Under the pieces are notes generated by a model. That model had not been told where the DNA came from, did not search any database, and saw nothing but the letters and a program-made list of their open reading frames with translations. This document shows, piece after piece, positions 1 through 13,325 of a stretch of 64,000 nucleotides of DNA. A program made the translations under genes and the position numbers. The stretch's first letter is position 1, and each line of letters starts with the position of its first letter. Source of the DNA: Tetrahymena thermophila SB210 (Eukaryota > Ciliophora > Oligohymenophorea > Hymenostomatida > Tetrahymenidae); contig NW_002476413.1 of NCBI RefSeq assembly GCF_000189635.1, forward strand, positions 930,001 to 994,000. Direction: 5' to 3'.

Positions 1-1807
1 CAAGACAAAAGGATCTTTTACATTTTAAATAAATAAATGAATTAATTTTATTTTATTTAGAAATAAAAATATTTATTTATTTTTGAAGTTATTTGCTGAG
101 GAAAAGATTATCATCTAGGTTTTTTTCATATCTCAGCTTTTTTTGCATATTTATCTTCAATATAATTTTTTATTTATTTTACAGGCTAAATTGATGAGTA
201 TAAAACTAAATTAAATGCTTGTTTCTTTAAAATAAATATTTGGTTTTACAATTGAAATTGTTTCCTTTACTTAATTACCAATCTACTAAATAATATTCAT
301 CTAGCTATTTATATTTCAAGTAAACTACTGAAGTATACTATCTGAAATAAAATTATTATTGTACATTTTTATTATATTAATTTAATTTTTTAACAATTTT
401 TATTATTTATTATTTTTCAAACAAGAATTATTTTTTTTCTAAAAAATTATTTATAATTTGGCATGAATTGCTAGCATTTTTCTTTCTAGTACTTAAAAAA
501 GAGCTAATAATTATTCATTGTGTTTCTTTTTATTAAGTTAATTATTTAACATATGAAAACTTAAAATAAATAAAAAAATAATTTTTTCTTTGAATTATTT
601 TAAAATGAATCATTTGTTAATTTTACTTAAAATATATTTTTTAATTAATTTTGTAAGATTTTAAATATTAATCTTTTATAGATAATTTTATAAATTTTTT
701 GATATTCCCTGATCAAGATAATTATCCTGGTCAGGGCCACCTAATCTAAACAAAAATTCTGATTTGTCAAAAAATAAAAAATCTATATCTATTAATATTA
801 ATAGATTATGAAATTTTAAATGAGTAAATTTAAAAATAAGCAAAAACTTACGGGTAAGGGAATATGCGATGATTTTTAAGCGCAATTATAAATGATCTTT
901 AGATAAAGCTAAATTTAACAAAAAATAAAAGAAGAAGAAACATTTTGCTTTCTGTTTTAATTAAAAAATTGTTAACTTTTTCAATCAACCATATAAGGTA
1001 GCTGAGCAGCCAATGCATTATTAAAAATAAATCAACATGTTTTAACCAGTTTTTGTACATAATTAATAGAAAAGTAAAATCAAATTAACCTTAGATCTTA
1101 TAAATGCAGTATGATTGTGTAATATCCAATATTAATAAGTTTGAAAAAAGGTTTTTAGGTCACTTTTTGAATTAATTATTTTGTATTCGTTGAATATGTT
1201 GATGATATTAGTATTTTTGGAATAGCTATGATAGACTATGTATATATTATTAAAACGTATTATATATGGCCAACAAATAAAAGATTTTATTCACATCAAC
1301 AAATATTTTGACATAAAACTTTATAAAATACTTAAATTAATAAGTATGAATGATAAATAATTTCATTTTAAGTATATTTGTTATTAACAAAATTTAACTA
1401 TAAAAGATAGAGTGAATAAAAATGAAAAAAAAAAATGATGGTTTTTCTTGGAAAGAGTAATAAATATTTATTTATTTAGAAGACGAAATATATATATATA
1501 TTGTAATATATTTATTTTAATTAATAATTTATTTTTTAATTTATAAGTATAATTAAGTATTTATTTATTTATTTTTATTTTTTTACAGTTTTATCTTCCT
1601 TCTTCAGTATTTTTAAGATCGATAAATCAATAATAAAATAGTTAACTATTGTTTTACACCTGCAAAATAGTTTATTTTGTGTTTTTATTTATTTATTTGT
1701 TTGTTATGATGTTGTTTGCTTAAATTTAAAATATCTTTTTTTTGTTAATTATCATTTACATTTAGTTTATTTGTTAAATTCATTCATAATTTAAATCATT
1801 CATCTTT
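1..1807. other. Intergenic AT-rich DNA
   Basis: No reading frame with code 6 that looks protein-coding was found on either strand. The stretch is made of A/T runs and simple motifs. The one structured element is the near-palindrome at 707-736, listed separately. An inverted pair of 8-mers (ATATTCCC near 703-710, GGGAATAT near 858-865) flanks the intervening sequence. It presumably contains the 3' flank of the minus-strand gene ending at 1808. Confidence 0.6.
707..736. repeat. 30-bp near-perfect palindrome
   Basis: The two 15-base halves are inverted copies with a single mismatched pair (two positions of the 30). The arms begin CCCTGATCAAG and end CCTGGTCAGGG, around an AT-rich centre. GC content is well above the surrounding DNA. 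It could fold as a hairpin in RNA or be a binding site for a dimeric protein. Nothing in the sequence shows which, and no gene is attached to it. Confidence 0.7.
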
Positions 1808-3646
1808 TCAATGATTCACAGAAGTAGTGATGTAATTTTCTTCCATGTTCATATAACTGCCATTGGATTAGCGGTTGTCTTAGTTATTTAGGTTGTTATG
1901 GGTGTTATGGGTGTTCATACTACTAATTATATTGTTAAAAGAATTTCTTTCATCTATAATTTAGGAAGTATTTGTGAATCCATTGATGAAGAATTAATTA
2001 CTGAAACGCTAATCAGCAGTGTTGAGATTGCTGCCCTAGTTTAGACCATCTCCTAAATTGGCAATACTGAAATCGTTTGTGTTTGATTGCATAAAGTTAT
2101 GGCTTGTATTATTCAAGAATTAGCTTCCAGGATTGAATGTACTACCAGTGAAATTTATATTGTTGCTGTTTCTTTGGTAGTTATCTAAACCTGATGATCC
2201 AATTTACTCTTGAACCATGTAGCTGCTGCGATTATTTTATGAAAATCCATGACCTAAGGAAGCTTGCATAAAATTTTATGAATGTTAACCGTAAGAATTA
2301 TGATTGCCTAATCCGCTAGAAGAATAAGGGAAAGTTTAAGCATTAAGATTATATGGTGTAAATAGTTGCTAGTTATGATTTGGGTTTGAATTGTGTAATA
2401 CATTTTGCATCAAGGTGCTATTAGCTTGGTTAAGGACTAAATTACTGTTGTTGTTATTATTGTTATTGTTTACTTGGTTCTTATTTGAGCCAGCATTAGC
2501 GGACAAGCAGTTCAAATCTTAAGAAGACTCTTCCTCGTCCGAGTTTTCACAACCAGAAATCATATTTAATCCAGACTCGAAGTTAGTACTGTTGTTATTT
2601 CCAGTGAGACTTGGATTGTTTAAACCCTTTTTCATTAACTTTTTAGTCTCTTCTTTGACAAATTTACGAAGTGTTCCCATCTTTTCTCCTTTATTTCTTT
2701 CAAAATCGAACCCTAATTGCTCTGCACGACGAAGTTGTAAATAGTAATCATCAAGAGTTTTACGAGATATGCCAATGTAATTAGCAGCATGATCTAAATT
2801 CAATTTTTAAAGGTTTCCGTTCTAATCACGGAATCCAGTTTCATGCATAGCACGCCATTCAGCAACCTTTTCACGTACTTTTTCAATATATCTCTCCTTA
2901 ACTCTCTTGTCATTAGAAGAGCGTCCCATCAATTTCTTCTTTCTGGAAATTTTTCCTCCAAGTTCCATACTACTTCCTGCATTGTTATTTTACTAAGAGA
3001 ATGTAGTGTTATCCTCAGAAATTAAATTATCTTCTTCTTTGATAGATGGATTGACAGCACTACCGTTATTTACAGATCCATTGTTACCACTTTGCTATTA
3101 GCGTGATGAAGAGCTTCCATATTAAAATTATTGTTGAGAAGATTATTGCTTATAAGAACGGAATTTGATATAAATATTTGACTTAACACCACAAAGGTGA
3201 GAAGGTAAGAAATGAGGTTGATTCATAGGATCATTTGCAACGAAGACATGCATACCACGCTTTTCATCCCAGCAGAAAAGCATACAATCGTTGAGAGGGA
3301 AGCACATTTACTTAAGACGATCTACTAAATCAGAAAAGTATAAGCTGTTTTCACTGCTTTGCAAGAATTTAACCTCAATATTTGGCATCAAATAGCGTTA
3401 ACCTGTAATATCATTTTCCAAAATAATATCACGTCTTTCAGTGACAAGTGGCAAATTGTTTTTGAGGTCACTTGAGTTGTTGCTTTGATTTACATTATCT
3501 TATGGATTTTAGCCACCGTCAAGCTAGACTGCGTTGCCAGCTTGGTTGATAGTAGGCTAGGGTTTAGCAGATAAAATTTTATCAGGAATAAAATTATCTT
3601 ATTAATTAGTTTTTTTAAGGTCAAAAAGATCAGTTTATTTGTTCAT
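1808..3646 (-). CDS. Ciliate HTH-like nuclear protein, Gln/Asn-rich tail
   Basis: A 612-residue intronless protein in code 6, starting at the ATG at 3646 and ending at TGA 1808-1810. Residues about 67-165 form a folded block with many hydrophobic and aromatic residues, including a CWDEKRGMHVFVA motif. Residues about 245-355 form a second block: a basic helix-rich stretch, then an HTH-like segment (LDHAANYIGISRKTLDDYY, then QLRRAEQLGFDFERNKGEK). I recognise this second block as a type widespread in ciliate proteins and usually unnamed. The helix-turn-helix resemblance suggests DNA binding, which is inference. The last 240 residues are Asn/Gln/Ser-rich with a poly-Asn run near 2450-2470. A basic KISRKKK motif before the HTH block could be a nuclear signal. 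Confidence is high that this is a gene and low on function. Confidence 0.85.
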
Positions 3647-5903
3647 TTTTATGAATGTAAAGGTTGATAATAATGAGAATAATGAATTAATAATGATAAG
3701 TAGTTAAAATCACAGAGATTCTAGCTAGTGCTCTAGAGATATTTTAATAATTAAATGAGTTTATAAATGTTTTTCTATAAAAGTATTTTGCTTGAGTGTG
3801 TTTGCTTGAAAGTAATAAGAGATCAAGAATATTTTATAATTTTTGAGATTGATTATTTATTACTTGTATTTGTTTTCTCTTCTTAAACTTTGTTTGTTTC
3901 TGCCTATTTTGTTTATTTTGCTTGTCTTTGTTTATTTATTTGTTTGTTTGATTTTTTTATTTATTTATTAATTTTATTATTATTTCTTTGTTCCTATTTT
4001 TGTTTTACTTTTTTTTTCTAATTATAAGAAAACCATCTTTTCTAAATCTAATTATTGTTTGATTTTTTCTCAATGTTGCTATTTTTTCTTTTATTTAGTC
4101 ATTTTAATTAAATCAAGTAAAAAAAATTTCTTCTTCTTCATATTATAAATAAATGCTCACAGCTTCTGATTGGCATATTCATTATTAAGGATTTGCCTGT
4201 ATTTTTAATTTTCTATTCCCTTACAAAAAATAATAAAGCATTTAAGGAATGTAAAATTAGTAAACTTCTCTTTAATTATTTTTTAATCTTACCCGATTGT
4301 AAAAAAATAAAAAATTTCCCTTAACAAAATTATAAAATAATAAATAAATTTCATCATGATTTTGATGTGAACATACTTTATTATATTTTTGCTGATTTAA
4401 TTTTCAATTATTTAACAAATCATTTTAACTATTTCAAATAATTAATCCATAAAATAATGTTGTACTTAATATTAAATTAGAATGCCCATTTATTTTAAAG
4501 GCAAATAATAAACTAGAAAATTAAAAAGTAAATCAAAATTAGTAATTTTTAATAAATATTTATCACCTAAATATTTACTATTTTTATAAAAGAGTTTATA
4601 ATTGAATTTAATAAGGACCTCTTTTTTTAAAATATAAAATTGAAATCCTTTTGTTAAATAGACATTTGTTTAAGTGAAGTCGAAAAAATAAATATTTACT
4701 CTAATCTATTTTCATGCATTAAAACAATATCTTTAATTTATTTACAGTCTATGTTAAAATTAAATTCAGTTCTATCTGATTATTTCTTTTCTTATCAAGT
4801 TGAAAATTTAAATTTATGAGGACAATAATTTTCAAATTTTCACTCTTTTATTATTTTATCTACTATTATAAACAAATTAAATCTTATAAAATAAGTTAAT
4901 TTTCATTTCAATTTTTATCATGTAAATATTCTATATTTTTTGATATATTTTAATTAAGTATATATGTATGTTAAATTTTATAGTGATTAAAACATAAAAA
5001 AAAATAAGTAGAATTATTTACTAATTTTATAATACTAATAATTGCTATTGTTTTCCATATTTCAATCTTAAATTTAAGATATATTAAAAAGGAACACCAA
5101 TAATTTTTAAATATAATCATATAAAAAAATCAATATTTCCAAAAAAAATTAATTAGATTTGATAAGAATTGCTTTAAATTTAAAATTCAAATTTTCTATC
5201 GTACTTTATTAATTAAAAGAAGTTTTATAATGCACATTTTAATCAAAATATAACAAACAAGATTAATAATACATTAAAATATATTATTTTTTTACAAATA
5301 TTTTTAAAGTTTATAACCTTAACTTTAAAATGACAAAAGAAGTCTAACTTTTATTCTTTTCAAAAGTAGAGTAAGGAAATATTTTCCACAAATATAGATT
5401 AAATTTTTGTGATTTATCTCTTTTTCAAAAACAAAAGTATAGAAATACTTAAATAAAGATGATATTTAAATAAATTGAAATATTTATCTATTAAAATTAT
5501 ATATAGCCATCAAAAAAATTCTAAAATTATTTTTATTATGTAAAATAATTAAAAAAATCATTAATTTAGATTAAATTGATATTTTATTTGTTTATTCACT
5601 TTATGATAAAATTTCAATGCTTACTATTTTTTATAAACAAATCAAATTTACATATTTTGGAAATCTTATTAAAAATTAAAACTCTAATCAAATTAATTTA
5701 TTTGTAACTATAAGTCATTTAAATTACTACTGGATAATTGATGTTTAGATTTATTTAAAATAGTTATTAATTAATCTTATAAACAATCATCAAAACAATT
5801 TTAAATATTGCTTTTGATAGAAAATAATTAATAATTTTATAAATATAAATATTAATTATTTTTTACTTGTTTAATTCAAAAATGATAATATTTCTATGCT
5901 AAA
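3647..5903. other. Intergenic AT-rich DNA
   Basis: Two minus-strand genes border this 2.2-kb stretch. It contains the promoter side of the HTH-like gene and the 3' flank of the RING gene. I see only A/T-rich sequence with frequent TGA in all frames, and no structured element. Confidence 0.55.
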
Positions 5904-8175
5904 TCATATATGGATATTTTGGAACTATTACTCAAAATCAAAGTCCTAATCCAATTAATTTATCTATAACTATTAGTTGTTTACATTGTTATTCGGTGAT
6001 TAATAGTCTTAATTTGTTTATTATTATTAGTTCTAGTGTTAGTAATTAATACTACTTCCAAATGGTTCACTATTTTAAAAATACTAGTAATTACCATCAT
6101 TATAGATATTTTCTGAATTTTTCAATTCTTAGCTTTGTTCATTTGAATTTTATTACTATATTCTTTATCTTTGTAAGTTATTACAAATACTTTCAAAAAG
6201 TTATTATTATTATCTATCGATGCTATTGAAATTTATGGATTACTAATTACTTTATTGTGAAAATAATGAAGAATCATCATTTGAATATATACTATCTCTT
6301 TAACTATCTTTAAAAAGGTAATCTCCATTCCTTTTGATATTGGATTGATGCCAATCTCTAATTTAATTGAAGGATATATTTTAATCTAGGTTTAGCTTAG
6401 GATACTAGCTTGATTAAGTTGTTGAATTTTGGCTTGACAAATCCATTAAGCTTTCTTACTCTTTCAAATTTTTTGACGATATACTATCATGATATATATC
6501 ATAAATTGATTTTTTTGGCGTTGTGCTTTTGCTTTCGTTAAAATTTAAATAGATAGGCTTTGTAACACTAGTCTGATTTAAATCAGTATTATTAATTTAT
6601 TGATTATTTTATTAATTATTACTAGATATTTATTAAAATAAATTCGTGCCAAATTAAGGAGGTTGATGTTAAATAAAATTGTCTTAAACTACATAAAAAA
6701 TAGGTTCAGGAAATACAGCAGGAGGTTAAGCTGCAAAAATAAAGGGTGAGAAAGAAATTGCAGGAGTAGGCTAAGTATTAATTATGACAGAGTCTTGAAT
6801 AAAAGGTTAGTAGGTCGTTAAAGGTTAATTTTGCTCAAAAAATTACTAGTTATAAATAGGCTGCTAGCAATGCTAATTAACATATGGTGATTCTGTTTAT
6901 TTAAATAAGATATCATCATTTTATTGGATATTTATTTTCGAAGAGGCTAATTATTGGCTCTATTATGGTGTATTATTTATAAAAAAGTTGTCTTGCCTTA
7001 TTTTAGTTTATCTAACTGAATAAAATAGCTGATTGTTTTGCTTTTAGACAGGTGTATAAGGAGTTGCACCGAATCGATCAATGTTTTTTGTCCTATTTTA
7101 ATTTGACATAAATTAGCTTGAACGACCTTCTTAGAAAAAAGGAACTTAAGGCTGTTGAAATTAATCTATTTATTACTGCTAAAATGAAGGGTTCATTTAA
7201 TTATTATTAAGTGGTTCTTAATAATTTATTTAAGTTTAAATATTACTTTCTAACTTATTATTTCTCAGATTCTAAATATTTTAATTATTTTGACTCTAAT
7301 TTAACTAATCAAAAACATTATTATTATTAAAATTGCCATTATTGTTCATATTATCTTGACTTTATGCAGCAGGATGAAGTGATTGTGAAAAAAATGCTTC
7401 TTGTTAGCTAAAACTTTATTATTAAATTTTAGCCAAAGCTTTTATTATTGAAATATTTAATAAATATTTTTTTTATTTAATACAATATTTACATGGATTG
7501 TAATGCTATGTTTGTTCACAGTTTGGATCTTAAAAAGGCTAATCGAAAACAAAAGGCTATTTTTTATTTGCTATTTTTTTGAATGTTGTTTAACTAAAAA
7601 ACTATCTATTAGGCACTTTCTTAAATTTAGCTTAGCTCCTATTGATTTCTTATTCTTCTCTCATTCTATTTTATTGATTGCTTCCCTAAATTTGTTGAGG
7701 ATTATTTCTTTTTAAAGCAGAATTTTTAAATTCTAAGCTATTTTACTCTAAATTTTAGCTTTATTTTAAACTTTAAACCATTTTTACCTATATTTCTTTT
7801 TAATTATTCTATTCAAATTAATTGTTATTATTAAAATTATTGCTTTTTTTAAAAAAATTTTATTCTCCCCTCATTTTATTAGTGATATTGATTATCCGTT
7901 ATGGATCATGCTGAGAATTACATTTTGGACACACTATATTTAACTCCCCTTTATTTAAATTATAAGTTTTGATTCAATTATTTGCTCACATTATAAATAT
8001 TTATAATGAATTATGCTATTAAACAAACAATTAACAAACAAATATTACTCTATTTTAAACAGTTTTCACACACATTCTTTCCGCAACAAATCTAAAATGA
8101 TTAACTTGGAACTATTTTTTACTCGCAGATATAGCAAAAAGTGCTTGCCTTTTACTAGCTGTTTTAATCTAACAT
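5904..8175 (-). CDS. RING-type zinc finger protein with Gln/Asn-rich tail
   Basis: Two exons (8175-8049 and 7933-5904) joined by a 115-nt GTAATA...ATATAG intron (7934-8048) give 718 residues in frame. The N-terminus is a compact RING-like finger: CYIC, then ICCGKNVCENC, then CPKC after the splice, so splicing completes the last cysteine pair. The CCGKxxCxxC form is common in ciliate RING proteins. RING proteins of this type usually act as E3 ubiquitin ligases; that role is inferred from family. The rest is disordered, rich in Gln, Asn and Ser, with several phosphorylatable Ser/Thr-Pro sites. The start at 8175 is the only in-frame ATG close to the finger. An overlapping open frame upstream in another phase (ATG at 8317) makes the 5' end uncertain. 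Confidence 0.8.
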
Positions 8176-9032
8176 AAATCTCTTGAAGATTTGTTTTAAT
8201 AAAATTTACTGATTTTTAATATCTTTTAATGCTATCTAATTCTAATTGTTTTTTTAGTGGTTTATCTATTAGTATAAAGATCTTTAACCTTTATATTTAC
8301 AAAGAAAGAAAGTCCATTTCTTATTTATTTATTTTCTTATTATGCAAAACTAATATAATTAAGAATAAATACATCTAATTGATACTTATAAATTATATAT
8401 CTTCTATATATTTTAAAAGTTATAAATATGAGGCTATCTTCATTTTTTTTAAAGTAATTGAAATTTGATAAGTACAAAAAACTAAATTATGTAAACAAAT
8501 AGTGAGGAATAATAGGATTAATATATAAATTAAATTGAATTGAATATTTATCCTTCGGCTTTTGTAGATTTTTTAAAAAATTTCTATCCAATAAAAAATT
8601 ATTTTATGCTTTTAAAATTTATACCGTAGGTTCTCATAAATAAAGATGGGAATAGTTTAGGATTATTTTTTTATTTGGAGCAGAAAATAATAAAATGTAT
8701 AAAAATTTATGTTAATATTCAATAGTTTCTAAAAATAGATTTTACATTATATAAATAACAAAATTGCTATGCAATAAAGATCTAGTTAGTAAATAATAAA
8801 TATTTATTTGTTTATTTATTAGTAAGCCTTAACTAAGAATATTAATAAGAGAGGAGATAAATGAGCTATTGCATGAGTGAATGAATGAATGATATTTATA
8901 ATTTGAATCTAAAATTTTAAACTTGAAATATTAATAGCATATCAAAAAAAGCAATTTAATAGCAAAGAAAAAGATATTACTAGCTTTTCAAGCTAAGATT
9001 TCAAAATTTTGATAAAAAAATTAACAGCTATA
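8176..9032. other. Divergent intergenic region
   Basis: The minus-strand RING gene and the plus-strand MORN gene both start from this stretch, so it should hold both promoters. It is AT-rich, with GAAT/ATGAAT repeats near 8875-8895. A short overlapping open frame (ATG at 8317, minus) may be a 5' exon or leader of the RING gene. No motif was recognised. Confidence 0.5.
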
Positions 9033-10290
9033 ATGGCAGCTAACTCAATTTTCTAAGAACATTGTAAATTTCATGGCAAAAGAAATTTGGAATTTGTATG
9101 TATTGAGTTGTAATGCGAAACAAAAGAAAAAAGGGGATGCAATCTTTGCTTCATGAAGAACGGGAAACATTAAGACCATTCATATTTAGAATCATCAGAG
9201 TTGATGGAAGAAATAAACAATTTTTAGGTTTAGCATGTGACTGAAAAAATAAAACAAAAAGCAAAAAGTGCAATAATAAAAATAAATTAAGAATTAGATG
9301 ATTGGTACTTAAAGGTAGTTCAGAAATGCGAAGAAATTGAGACAAAGTATGAAGAAATAGGAGATGTTGATAGTTTGATTGAAGTTTATAGGATTAAAAA
9401 AAATGAATAAATATTGCCAATTTATCAAGGCATAGATATGTATTAAGAAGATGTTCTAAAAAACATGAAAAATGCTTAAAACTACATCAATTATTTTTAT
9501 CATTCAAAGTACTTGGAGTAATTAAGCAGATATTAACAGCAAATTGATTAGCTTAAGCAATAGTTTTAGGAAATATATGATAAAAACCCTTTAAGGGAAT
9601 AGGTCAATGCTCCTTTTAATTTTGATATGGAAGAATTAGAAAATAATATAGATAGCACATTGCATCCTTAATTAGAATAAATAAAGTTATTTGATTAAAA
9701 TGGAAATCCTTATTTTAAAGTTAAGTCTATTTAATTATGCTAAAAGAAGGATAATCTTCCAAATGGGAGAATGTTCTACTTTCGCGATACAGGCGAATTG
9801 TACGAAGGATATATACTTAATAATTAAAAGCACGGAAAAGGCAAACTAGTAAATTAGTATGGACATGTTTATGTGGGTGAATTTAGATATAACAAAAAGT
9901 ATGGATTGGGAGTTTATTTATTTGGTCAATACAAGTAAATTATTTGATTAGACAAATACTTTGTTATTTCACTTTTGAATTAAATTAATTTACCACTTTT
10001 TTTATAATAAATGATAGGTATGAAGGCGAGTTTTAAGATAATAAATATCATGGCTGTGGTAAGATGATTTATCAAAATGGAGATGTTTTCGAAGGGTTTT
10101 ATAGATATGGAATGAGACATGGTAAAATTAAAATTTATTATTAAAAAAGATTTTATCTTTTATTAAAAAAAAATAAATAGGAAAGGGTAAATTTACATAT
10201 TGCTCAGGAAAAGAAAAAATAGGAGTTTGGGTAGATGATAAATATGTTAATGAAAGTACAATACCTAAGGATGAACCTAAAGAAATTTGA
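9033..10290 (+). CDS. B-box-like zinc finger, coiled-coil and MORN-repeat protein
   Basis: Three exons (9033-9934, 10018-10121, 10181-10290) with introns of 83 and 59 nt give 371 residues ending at TGA 10288-10290. Residues about 10-50 hold a Cys/His cluster (CKFHGKRN, then VCIEL.C, then CNLC, then HQDHSYL) like the B-box-type fingers found in many Tetrahymena proteins. A coiled coil follows (about 60-205). The C-terminal third has MORN repeats with the YEGxxxNxxxHGxG pattern: ELYEGYILNNQKHGKGKL, VYVGEFRYNKKYGLGVY, YEGEFQDNKYHGCGKM and FEGFYRYGMRHGKGKF. Both introns interrupt MORN units and the reading resumes exactly. MORN proteins often attach to membranes or axonemes; the exact role here is unknown. 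Confidence 0.9.
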
Positions 10291-13200
10291 AATATTCTAA
10301 GCAATTTAAGTAGAACTAAGATCAAATATATTTAAATGTAAAATAAAGATGTTGTTAATAAAAATGAAAATAAATTTTAAAGGATAAAAATTTTACTAAA
10401 GTGGGATTTTTGATTACTAATTATGAGAATACAATTAATCAAATATTGAAAAAGATACAATAAATAAATAAAGTTAGTTATTTGCTTTGGATATAATTAA
10501 ATTTAAAATATCTTGACCTTTTAAAAAAATCAAACAAGAATAAAACAAATATTAATTAAATATAAAAAAATAAATAAAAATTTTGCGAAAAGAAACAAAT
10601 AAACAAATTATATTAAAGAGGATTTCTGAAAATTAAAAGAAGAAAAATAAATTGATAAAGACAAGTAAATTAATCTTAGTTAAAATTTATAAAAATTATT
10701 TTATAGAAAATTATTAATTATTTATTGAATTTGCTTAAATATTTATATTTATAAAAGTGTTTTAGGTTTAATATTACATCATTTATAAAAAATTTTTCAG
10801 CGCTATTGTACTTTAATGGTATATCATAAAAAAGATAATTTACATATTGATATATTAATTTGAACACTACTATTCGTTAAAAAACAACTTTTTCTAAAAT
10901 CTGTTTCCAAATTAGTAAATAAAGAATATTATTTATTAATAATAAAATGAATTATGGCTTGCGATTAATAATTTTATAGTTTTGATACTCATAGAATGTA
11001 TTCAGAATCAAATTATTCACATTTTCTATTTCCTGTTGATAATTTACTTATAAAATTTTTATATTTTATTTATAAATTAAATGCACATTATTCATAATCA
11101 TAATGTAGAATTTACAACGCTATTTTAGGATAAAACCATTTTTATCAATTTTAATTTTATGAAATATGCTTCGAATTTTAACAAAAAATCATCGCTATTA
11201 CTTAATTTTATATATTTTAGGCTTTTGACATTTATAGCTGAATAAATAAATATATGTTTTGAAAAAAACTAGTTGCTTTGCTACGTGCAATTTTTAAAAG
11301 ATTAATTTATTTATAATTTTTTTTTAATAAATCTAAAATTTCTTCATGAACACATAAATAATATTTATCTTTAAAGACTACCATTTTTTAGCATTTGTAA
11401 ATACTTTATATAAAATTATAAAACCATAGCTATATTCTTAAAAAGATATTATTTGTTAAAATATATTAGAAATATACTGTATAAAAATTTGTTTAATTAT
11501 TCTTATATCTTTGAAATATAAAAAGGAAGCCATCAGATAATTACTAAAAGTTAAACATTAAAATTATCAAAACAGTATTTTTTAAGCTGAAGCATAATTT
11601 CAAAAATAATTATTGAATAGCACCTTGCTAGTAAAATATAAATAATTGTAAGAAAAACTAATCTGAGAATTAGTTAATTTTTTAAATGAATAATAAATAG
11701 TACCCTTTTAAGAAAATCATTTTTATTTTAAGTTGATTGATAATTAAACATTAAGTAAGAAAAAGAATTTCATTACAAGATTTAGTATGTTAATGTATTT
11801 TCGATTAAGCTTGTATAAAGATTATTTTCTTACTTTCCAGCTTTATTGAATCATTAAAAAAAATGTTTTTGATTCAAAATTTTGTAAATTTGTCTTTCTA
11901 AAAAAGGTTTAATATAAAGCTTGGTTCTAAAAAGTATATCATTTTACTATTTTTGACCCTTTGTGTCATTTTATTAGTATTTAAAATTTTTATTTTATGG
12001 ATAAATTTTGTAATTTAACAAAAAATGGATTCTCTTCAAGTAAGATAAAAAGTACCATACATTAAGGAGTGCTTAATTTTTCTTATCTAATAATGAATAT
12101 TCTTCCAATTGAAAGCTCAGAAAGAGTAGTCTATGATACTTATTAAAAATTTTTACTAATTTAGAATAGTGAAAGGATTACAACTTATCTTCATTGTGAT
12201 CAACGATTTTTTTTATGATTCTCACAATGAAATTATGATTACGATTTATAAATTTACAATTGACTATTTGAATAGATTTTAAAGGATTCAATGACACTTC
12301 TCTTCTAGCTTATGTGAGAATATAAAGATTATTTTTGTGATATTTTTTCATAGTACAATTTTTAGTTAATGAATAAATAAAATGAGTATTTAAAAATTTT
12401 TAACCATGTAGCTATTTTTCAGTATTATCTAATTTACAATCTGAGAAATTTAAAAGAATAGCCAGATGAAAAAAAAAATAGAGAAAAATTGAATAATTAT
12501 GTCATAAATAAAATTTTAAATTGCTTATCATTTAATTTAAATTAACTGTTGTAATATATTTAGAAGATTAGTGAATAATATAGTAAATTTCTTTTATCAT
12601 GTTTAAATTATAAATCATATGATTAATATCAGCTATTTTTTTGTAAATTGTTAGCTATAATTCTTTCATTTATTTCTAAATTAAAAAACAAAATGATTGA
12701 TGATATTTCATTTGAAACTTTGAATTTTTATTATTTACTAGAAACATAAAAGTATTTTTTTACCAAAATTAATATTTATAATTTAAAATTATTTTAATTA
12801 ACTTATTTTTGTGAGATATTTTATCTATTTTGAGTGATAATTTTATAAAGCATTTTTATAGGTTAATTTTTTATAGAACTAAAAAAGTTTTTAAATAAGT
12901 TTTTACTAAATAAGTCCAAAATCTTGGAAGAAAAAACAAGTTAAATTAAAAAGACTAAGTAAGAAAAAAAGTTAGAGGAGTCAAATTATATTTAAATAAA
13001 TCATCAACAAAGAAATGAGTAAATCAAAATAATTGAAATCGCTTAGAAATTAATTGATAATTTAATTTATAAAAATCAGTTTTTATATTTAAATATCATT
13101 ATTGTATATTTCTATAAAAATAAGTGTGCTATTCTTAAATATAATTAAATTGCTTTTTACTAACTTTTAACGAGTTGATTGACTCTTTGGATTGGCTCAC

Positions 13201-13325
13201 AAATTTATTGACTAAAACCAATTAATTAAATCTCTAAATATTCACTTGCTTAGAAACAAATAAATTAATTGTTTAATAAAAAGAAGGATAGTAATAGAAA
13301 ACACCTTCAAAGAAAAAAACTAAAA
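10291..13325. other. Intergenic AT-rich DNA
   Basis: Three kilobases between two plus-strand genes without a credible code-6 reading frame. The only notable element is an inverted repeat at 12191-12230 (TCATTGTGA and TCACAATGA arms, 22-base loop). The remaining sequence is A/T runs. Confidence 0.55.

Noticed and set aside
980-1040. A less AT-rich patch with GGTAGCTGAGCAGCC, considered as a tRNA
   Set aside because: It cannot be folded into acceptor, anticodon and T arms; no T-loop consensus is nearby.
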